Assembly (NCBI GenBank): GCA_002179805.1
Contig: NAVB01000493.1
Location: 1 to 25,665, forward strand
Origin: Acanthamoeba lenticulata
Lineage: Eukaryota > Discosea > Longamoebia > Acanthamoebidae
Length of the DNA stretch: 25,665 bases
Reading direction: 5' to 3'
In this document: one piece after another, positions 19,919-25,665 of the stretch
How the letters are laid out: each line of letters begins with the position of its first letter
Position numbering within the stretch: the stretch's first letter is position 1
Position numbers and translations under genes: made by a program
The notes under the pieces: model-generated
What the model was told of the DNA's origin: nothing
Seen by the model: only the letters and a program-made list of their open reading frames with translations
The model's database searches: none

Positions 19919-20428
19919 TCAAGCGCTCGGGAGGTCTGGCAGGTTGTCTACTGCCGGACGCTTCTGGCTCGTGCAAGAGCCATCATCGCAGCAGGACCAG
20001 ACAACCCGTCTGAAGGAGGTCGGGCTGCACACTTGATAGCGTTCTTCATCGTCAATCAGGGGCCCGCTCAGCAGTTCATGGATCTTGTTCCCGTCGAGGA
20101 AGAGGTTACGCTCCTCGTCAAAGAGCTCCCAATAGGGCCCGAGCTGCTTGCGCGTGGCCTCAGCGGAGGAAGGTGACCTGTTGGAGAAGATCACCAAACG
20201 CCAGCCCTCACGCTTCATAGCTTTCAGCTCCTCGATCAGCTCCAAGTTGATGCCCATCGTTTCAGCCGTGTCAATCTCTTTGTTGATCAGTCGCATGGCT
20301 TCGTGCCTCTCCACCCGCAGCTGCTCCCTCATGTGCCTGAACTTCTTGGCGGCCCAGCCACACAGCATCGTCCCGTCCACGTCCACGTAGAGCGTCATGT
20401 CCATGTCCCGTTGCTGCACCTTGTCCAT
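19919..20428 (-). CDS. HAD-like phosphatase
   Basis: Small haloacid-dehalogenase-fold protein, 169 residues as a single exon. HAD motif I is TLYVDVDGTML with the nucleophile D16 and general acid D18. Motif II is VIFSNRS, and LSGPLIDDEERY looks like motif IV with its acidic pair. A helical cap-like region (MREQLRVERHEAMRLINKE) separates motifs I and II. The substrate cannot be told from sequence. The first in-frame ATG is at 20428; the open frame runs on to 20458 without another ATG. The last 45 residues contain a possible 69-nt intron (GTGTGC...GAGCCAG) that is a multiple of three and stop-free, so a product 23 residues shorter is possible. Several HAD subfamilies, including sugar-phosphate and nucleotide phosphatases, remain open. 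Confidence 0.72.
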   Translation of the reverse strand: MDKVQQRDMDMTLYVDVDGTMLCGWAAKKFRHMREQLRVERHEAMRLINKEIDTAETMGINLELIEELKAMKREGWRLVIFSNRSPSSAEATRKQLGPYWELFDEERNLFLDGNKIHELLSGPLIDDEERYQVCSPTSFRRVVWSCCDDGSCTSQKRPAVDNLPDLPSA

Positions 20429-20657
20429 CCCCTTTCTCTTTGTTTGTTCTTCAGGCAAGAGCTTGCTGTGGTGTTTGTGGCTTCTTGCTCATTCCCAGCT
20501 TTCACCGGTTGAACAACCGCAGCTCATTGGTTCTGTAGGTTCTGAAAACTAGTTTTGCTCATTCTATGAGTATGTTGTGTCTTTTTTAGATCTAAAAAAG
20601 ACTTAATAAAATAATCACAAAGTTGTGGTGTATTCTTCAAAGCTGAGACTACACAAC

Positions 20658-22478
20658 TTACTGCTTGGACGCACGGAGCGTCTCGGCGATCTTCTTGGCC
20701 TTGTCGTTCGAGATGCCCACATGGATGCGGATGTAGCCCGAGTTGGCTCGGTTGTCCACGTAGAACATCGACCCCGGCGCCACGCCCACGCCCGCGCGCA
20801 GACCTTTGGTTCGAACCACACAAACGAAATGAATGAATGAATGAGGCAAAGCGGAGAACGACGACGTTCGTACCCTTCTGGAGGGCCTCGATGTCGCTGG
20901 CCTCGTTGTGCTTGAACATGCCGTACATGCTGCCCTGCGGGGCGATCGGCTCCCAGCCCAGCGCCTCCTTGAACGCAGGCGCCAGAACCTGTTTTTCATT
21001 TATTTTGTTGTCAGCCACAAGCGCAAGAGGACGACGAGGGCGAGGGAGGGGGCGGGACCTCGTAGTTGCTCTGGAGGAGGGCGTTGATCTCCTTGATGTG
21101 CTTCAGGTAGTCATCGTACTGCTTGTCCAGGTACTCGGCCAAGCTGTGCTGCTGCCACGACACACTGCATCGCCGCCCATCACGCCGCCGCGCTCATGTT
21201 GTTGGACGGCGGAACACCTCCCTGAAGAGAGAGAGAGAGAAGCGCGAGCAAGGAGGGGGATCCAGACCTGATGTAGATGGGGTCGTGGTGCGACATGAGG
21301 GTCTTGATGGTCTCCGGGTGCGACACGGCGTAGCCCAGCCGCCAGCTCTGCGCGCCGAGCGTCTTGGAGTAGCCGCGGCACACAAACACGTGCTCCTCGA
21401 GCGAGTCTGTCGACAGGCATCAGCAAGCCGCGATGCCACGTCAGCAAGCCTCACGGGGCCACGTCAGCTCCGTCGAACGAACCTTGGATGGGCGAGTAGT
21501 GCTTGTTCTCGCCAAAGACCATGTCGCAGTAGATCTCGTCCAGGATGAGGGACGCTCCGTACTGCTTGGTCAGCGCCACCCTGAAGGAGGACGAGGTCAG
21601 GCCCAACGTCGACAAAAATGAAGATGATGAAGATGACGATGATTATGACGAAGAAGAGAGGAAGGTACAGCTTCTGGAGCTCCTCCTTGGCCCACACGCG
21701 GCCGGTCGGGTTGTTCGGGTTGGCGATGATGATGCCCTGCACGCCGCCCTTGAGCGCCTTCTCGATCGCTGCATCAAAACCAACCCACGACGACTATCAG
21801 TGCACGTGTACACTTGCGCGTGTCGTGTGCGTATGCGCGCGTGTGTGCGTGTGCGTGCGGCTGAGCGCGCGCGTGTGTCGTGTGCGGTACCGTCAAAGTC
21901 GGGGGACCAGTCGGGGTGGGAGGGGATGCCCTCCGGCAGCTTCTGGAAGACCTCCTCGACCTGGCGCGAGTGGTAGGTGTAGTAGGGCTCGATCACGGCA
22001 ATCCGCGACTTGCCCTGCTGCCGCAGCACCATCAGCGCCGCCACAATCGCGCCCGTCACGCTGCGTGCCCCAAACCACCGCGTGCGTCAATATTTCGTAT
22101 TTTTTAAAAAAGTAAATAAGTAAATAAATAGTTTGAAATGAAATTTGAAGCGAAATGCTGAAGATGGGGGAGGAAGATTTACCCAGAGGTGGCGAGAATA
22201 GAGCCCTCCGGCACGTCGGTGTTGTAGTGGGTCTTGAGAAGATTGTGAAGGGCAGTGAGGTAGTCACGCTCGCCCATACGCGAGCGGTACTGGTGCACGG
22301 CCGAGTGCGGGGCCTCGTCCTTGAGGACGTGAGCCGCGGCGATCTCACGCAGAGCGCGCGGGGGCGGCAGCTCGATCATGCCCTGGGCCACCGAGTACAG
22401 GCCCTTTCGCTGGCAGTAGTCAAAGACGTCGCGCATTGTGCGCAGACCGGACAGGTCCTCGGTACCGGTGGTCGCCAT
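20658..22478 (-). CDS. Class I/II PLP-dependent aminotransferase
   Basis: Fold-type I pyridoxal-phosphate enzyme. Exons 22478-22183, 22060-21891, 21768-21669, 21580-21483, 21406-21268, 21164-21059, 20988-20874 and 20803-20658 give 389 residues, normal for the family. Key sites: NPNNPTG (172-178), D203 and Y206 in LILDEIYCDMVF for the PLP pyridine and O3', the Schiff-base K236 in GYSKTLGAQSWRLGY, and the carboxylate-binding R367 in GYIRIHVG. The N-terminal GLYSVAQGMIELPPPRAL places it among aspartate/methionine/ACC-synthase-like aminotransferases; the amino donor is not identifiable. No targeting peptide is seen, so it is probably cytosolic. The acceptor of exon 6 (GATGCAG at 21171..21165) was chosen over an earlier CTTCAG because only it keeps the frame open. 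Start at 22478 lies in a TTCGAGATGG context. Confidence 0.93.
21230..21241. repeat. Short (GA)n tract in intron
   Basis: Six GA units in the aminotransferase intron between exons 21406-21268 and 21164-21059. On the coding strand it is a CT tract leading to a decoy CAG acceptor. Confidence 0.65.
21824..21859. repeat. 36-nt alternating purine-pyrimidine tract (Z-DNA type)
   Basis: Uninterrupted alternation of C/T with G/A (mostly GT and GC steps) for 36 nt within the aminotransferase intron 21890-21769. Further alternating GC/GT stretches follow to about 21886. Confidence 0.8.
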
Positions 22479-22838
22479 CTCGAAGGAAAAAACTTGAATT
22501 GGTGTCGGGAAGAGTAAGAGTTTGACGAACCACACAATCTCGCGATTTGATTTCGAGATTGACTGCGATTTGGGGAGCCGAAGGACGGAAGAAAGCGAAA
22601 AGGGAAGAAGCGCGAGAGGGAGGGGGGAGGCCGCGACGACACGCCCACCAACGTCTCGCCGGTTAAAGCCGGAGAAAGTCGGAGTTGAAAATCTCTTCGT
22701 CACGTTGTTTTGGGCTGTTGGGCGCCCGCAAACACAAACAGGCGCCTTTGTGTACTTCTTTACACTTTATCGTCTCGGACCGGAGACAGAGCGGCGCGCA
22801 CCGCTCGCGGGCCAAACAGATAGAAAGGAGCTCGGGGA
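22479..22838. other. Intergenic spacer, aminotransferase 5' flank
   Basis: 360 bp with no supported gene, between two minus-strand genes. Purine-rich (GA/GGA) patches lie around 22580-22640. Short frames here are not protein-like. Confidence 0.45.
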
Positions 22839-24507
22839 TCATGGGGCCGGCTTCTTTGGCTGCGCTTGCTGCTCGAAGTACTTGACCAGCGCGTAGGCCA
22901 CGCTCCCCAGGAACCTGTTGCGGCCGACATTGCCCAAAATAAGCAACAATAAAATAAAATAAAATAAAATAAAAAATAAACAAAATAAACAAATAGATAA
23001 TAAAGGCTGAAAAAGAAAACGTTTTTTACCCGATAAAGATGCCCAGCAGGTTGAGAGGCGCCATCGGGACGCTGAAGAACACGAAACCCAACATCGTCTC
23101 TCCGATGTTCTTCACCGTGCCTGGAAGAGGTCAGAATGTTTGTTTGTTTGTTTGTTTAGTGTGTTTGGTTCGTTCGCTTGGGAGACGAGATCGAGCGTAC
23201 CGGTGACGGTGGTGGTGAGGGCTGAGTTCAGCTGCGTGCAGAGGAAAAGGGTGTAGTTGACCAAGAATATCTGGGCCGACGACACAAAGAAGGCGACCTG
23301 GAAGGCGGGGTCCCAGAGAGACGGGTACGCGAGCACGTCCTGCAGCTCGTTGGTGGCGATGATGCAGAGGAGCACGATCGGGAAAGAGACCGTGATTTGG
23401 TACTGCATGAGCCCGAACGCGTTGAGCTTGGCCTCTGACCCGAGCTTGGGGATCAACACCTGCAAGATGTGCATCAACCCAGGTGAGCCCCACGTCGTCT
23501 TCACAAAGATGAAAAGACAAAATATTGAAATAGCATATTTTGTATAAATAAAAACGCACCAGTGAGAGGGCAGTAGTGATGTTGACAAAGAAGGTGAGGC
23601 CGTAGCCGAACAGGTCAAAGTTGAGGTCGCCCCAGCCACCGACGACCGCCCCTGCGCGCGTTCGACATGAGCCCCTCCAAGGCAGGAAACGACAACAACT
23701 ACAACAATGAAGGTGATGGTGGGGCCCAAAGGTACCGGCGAGTAGGAGCATGGTGGAGGAGACGACCTGGTAGGAGGCCTTCTTTCCCAACACGAAGTAT
23801 TCCATGGCCAGCACAAAGACCACGGCTGTTCGTCGCAGCGCTCTGTCGGGCGGGCGCGTACGTTTGTGTGGGCGTGAGACGAGGACGGGACCGAAAGAGG
23901 AGGAGCCGGTACCCGAACATGGGAATGTCGACGAGGTTGAGGGCCGCCAGGCCGAGCAGCACGTTGCCCACGTGGGCCAAGGCCATCGGCGCGACCTTTT
24001 GCGCGGTCTCGAGGGACCAGTCATCGAATTCAATGAGAGAGGCTCGCTTGAGTGACATAAGGAGAATGTAGGAGATGATCATCTGGCAGGCGATCATGGT
24101 CAGCGGGAACTGGAAGCTCCACGTAGAGAGCACGGCCTTGTTGACCAAGACCGCACACATGGACACAAGGCCTTTGGCGGGTCGCGAAAGAGATCAAATT
24201 TGTGCAATTCCAAATTCACACGAATTGGGCAGAAGAAAGCGAGTACCATAGACGACAGCAACTATCATCCCCTTGTATCGTTCTAGAATGTCATCTGAAG
24301 AAATTTTGTTAATAGGTTAAATAAATCCTTTGTAAACAAAGTGGACTGCGCACTGCTGTTGCTGCGTGGCGAGCTGGGGATGGAGATGACGACATGCTTG
24401 TCAGTGGATGAAGCATTGAGGAAGGAGCGATCTTGATCGCCTTCGAATGAATCGCTGTTGATGGAAGTTGTGTTGTTATTTGGTAGAGGCTGCAGCTTTG
24501 ACTCCAT
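22839..24507 (-). CDS. SLC35-type nucleotide-sugar transporter
   Basis: Golgi or ER antiporter-type carrier of the drug/metabolite transporter superfamily, moving a nucleotide sugar into the lumen for glycosylation. Exons 24507-24354, 24294-24247, 24171-23913, 23842-23736, 23651-23560, 23459-23201, 23120-23030 and 22914-22839 give 361 residues. A Ser/Asn-rich N-terminal tail (~50 residues) precedes about ten hydrophobic helices. Recognisable parts are GLVSMCAVLVNKAVLSTW, PMALAHVGNVLLGLAALNLV, MFGALRRTAVVFVLAMEYF (the FxxLRR signature of the SLC35D/GDP-mannose transporter branch), NYTLFLCTQLNSALTTTVTG and NIGETMLGFVFF. The C-terminus ends in a Lys/Pro tail (QPKKPAP). It resembles UDP-sugar/UDP-GlcNAc (SLC35D) and GDP-mannose transporters; the substrate is not determinable. 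The start lies in the CACAAGATGG context. Confidence 0.92.
22947..22979. repeat. (AAAAT)n microsatellite in intron
   Basis: AAAAT pentanucleotide array within the last intron of the SLC35 gene. Confidence 0.8.
23138..23158. repeat. (GTTT)n microsatellite in intron
   Basis: Five GTTT units within the SLC35 intron between exons 23459-23201 and 23120-23030. Confidence 0.8.
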
Positions 24508-25093
24508 CTTGTGGTCCCGAACGGCTCGCCTGTGCGCGTTTGCGCGCTGAGTTCACTCAGATGGCTCGGTGGAGCTTAGCGACGGTAACGCGCTAATCTT
24601 TTTCGGAGTGCAACAAGAAGGAAATCCAAGTCCAGCTTGTTGCAAGGGGTTGTAGTGCAGAGAGAAAGGAGGGAGAGAAGCGCAAAGGGCAGCTGCTCTG
24701 TGAAGCCGAGCGAACACCAGAGGCCCTTCTTGAGATTGAACGAGCAAACTGCGGACGAGAAATGCCGACAAACACCACACCGCCCACAGCCGCAAGAAAA
24801 CCGGACTTAGTTGCTTTTTAATTTATATTAACGTTATCCTTCTGCCATGGGACGGGTGGGATCACACCCCATCCTGACCCTACCCTTATCTGGCTCTCTT
24901 TTCTTGTTCTTGTGTCAATGCAGAATCCAGGGATCCTGCTGTTTGGAGGAACCCAGCGATCAAGCAGCTGCTTGGTGTTGGAGGAGTAACAGAAACCAGG
25001 AAAGCAGAAGAAACCCGAAAGCGTTGGAAATTTCTTTGTCTGTGCCCACAAGATTAGCAAACGGATGGATTCAGCAGCCAGCTGAAGTAGAAG
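24508..25093. promoter_or_regulatory. Divergent promoter region, SLC35 and LRR genes
   Basis: The longest gene-free stretch here (586 bp), between divergent starts. No protein-like frame and no recognisable tRNA or snRNA. An AT-rich patch lies at 24815-24840, and the motif GATTAGCAAAC lies at 25052-25062. A 5'UTR intron for the LRR gene cannot be excluded. Confidence 0.45.
25052..25062 (+). promoter_or_regulatory. Shared 11-bp motif GATTAGCAAAC upstream of LRR gene
   Basis: Ends 31 nt before the LRR start codon, in the same orientation and at nearly the same distance as the copy upstream of calcineurin B; with a preceding A the two share 12 bases. A promoter or initiator role is inferred. 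Confidence 0.45.
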
Positions 25094-25112
25094 ATGGCTG
25101 AAGTAGAAGATG
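25078..25112 (+). repeat. 16-bp tandem duplication spanning the LRR start codon
   Basis: The unit GCTGAAGTAGAAGATG occurs twice head to tail (25081-25096 and 25097-25112). The first copy ends with the predicted ATG; the second encodes the next residues AEVEDA. Confidence 0.85.
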
Positions 25113-25665
25113 CCTGTGCAGTGGTTGACTTATCAGACTTGAAACTCGAACGAGTGCCCACTGACCTGCCTTCGCTTCTCGCGCTGACTGCCCAGCAGTC
25201 AGCAGACGGAGCGGGCCACAAGCTTGTGAATGACGATGATGGCTCGTCAGTGCGCTGCCTTGTCCTGAAGAACAACCGTTTGGTCTATTTGCCTTCGTCC
25301 CTGTTCTACACCTCGGACGAGGCCGGCCTCAATGACGAGGGGGAGCGGCCGCTGGCCGGCCTGCGGGTGCTGGACGCGGCCAACAACCGACTGGCCAGCG
25401 TGCCGTCGTCCATCGCCCACCTGACCTCGCTCACTGTGCTCAACCTCACCTCCAACCGTCTCACCACGCTCCCGCCCGAAGTCGGTACGCTCCTCGCCCG
25501 AAGCCACTTTCGAGCCTCAAAGTTCACTTTTTTTTGGTTGCGGGCAGGCCGGCTGGCCCACCTGCGAGACCTCTACCTGGGCGGGAACGAGCTGGCCAGC
25601 CTACCGGACGAGCTCGGGGCCTGCCGCGGCCTCCGACGCCTCTACCTCACCTCCAACCCGCTCCG
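25094..25665 (+). CDS. Leucine-rich-repeat protein, 3' end outside window
   Basis: Partial gene. Exon 1 is 25094-25484 and exon 2 starts at 25548 and runs off the window (GT-AG intron, phase 1). After an acidic start (MAEVEDACAVVDLSDLKLER) come at least four typical ~23-residue LRRs of the LxxLxLxxNxLxxLP type: CLVLKNNRLVYLPSSLF, LRVLDAANNRLASVPSSI, LTVLNLTSNRLTTLPPEV and LRDLYLGGNELASLPDEL. The LPxxL spacing matches the plant/Ras-group intracellular LRR class (Shoc2/PIRL-like). No signal peptide is present, so it is probably cytosolic. Whether a kinase, ROC or other domain follows cannot be seen. Confidence 0.88.
   Translation, partial: MAEVEDACAVVDLSDLKLERVPTDLPSLLALTAQQSADGAGHKLVNDDDGSSVRCLVLKNNRLVYLPSSLFYTSDEAGLNDEGERPLAGLRVLDAANNRLASVPSSIAHLTSLTVLNLTSNRLTTLPPEVGTLLARSHFRASKFTFFWLRAGRLAHLRDLYLGGNELASLPDELGACRGLRRLYLTSNPL

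Noticed and set aside
19706..20176. Plus-strand 156-codon frame over the phosphatase 3' end
   Set aside because: No recognisable motifs, overlaps the HAD gene in antisense, and no good start context.
24508..25093. Possible tRNA or snRNA in the long spacer
   Set aside because: No cloverleaf with matching acceptor stem or canonical GTTCGANTC B box could be drawn by eye; a covariance-model scan would decide.

Overview
The window is nuclear DNA of a eukaryote with a compact, intron-rich, GC-rich coding genome. I read 15 protein genes carrying about 74 predicted spliceosomal introns, most of them 40-150 nt. Splice donors are strongly biased to GTACGT/GTGCGT. Introns and spacers are AT-rich, and start codons often sit in a CAAGATG context. 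Codon use, gene spacing (56-590 bp) and gene content fit an amoebozoan, most likely Acanthamoeba or a close relative; this is inference from style and families, not a database match. I see no rRNA, tRNA, transposon, virus-like gene or CRISPR array.

Layout. 7-1316 (-) is an acidic, low-complexity protein. It diverges from 1449-2717 (+), a bacterial-type deoxyribose-phosphate aldolase. 2838-3754 (+) is calcineurin B. Then comes a minus-strand run: 3848-4870, an acidic Lys-rich nuclear protein ending in a PARP-type PADR1 zinc fold; 5217-6232, a Rab32-family GTPase; 6469-9997, the mitochondrial ABC exporter ATM1/ABCB7; 10387-11746, a gamma-carbonic-anhydrase-like protein of the complex I type; 12035-14310, the ADP-forming succinyl-CoA ligase beta subunit. 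14775-17064 (+) is a DnaJ/DnaJ-X chaperone. A second minus-strand run follows: 17121-17602, a small secreted Cys-rich protein; 17757-19434, a rolling-stone-like multipass membrane protein; 19919-20428, a HAD-like phosphatase; 20658-22478, a class I aminotransferase; 22839-24507, an SLC35 nucleotide-sugar transporter. 25094 to the window end (+) is a leucine-rich-repeat protein cut by the boundary.

How the genes relate. Three adjacent same-strand genes (6469-14310) encode proteins with mitochondrial presequences: Fe-S precursor export, a complex I-associated gamma-CA fold, and the substrate-level phosphorylation step of the TCA cycle. The rest looks like ordinary housekeeping neighbourhood. 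I found no multi-gene novel system. The most interesting items are an 11-bp motif shared by three promoters just upstream of start codons, a stand-alone PADR1 protein, a gamma-CA that has lost two zinc ligands, two 69-nt introns that can be retained in frame, a 36-nt Z-DNA-type tract inside an intron, and a 16-bp tandem duplication over a start codon. Exon boundaries were derived by hand from reading-frame continuity and GT-AG sites, so individual junctions may be off.
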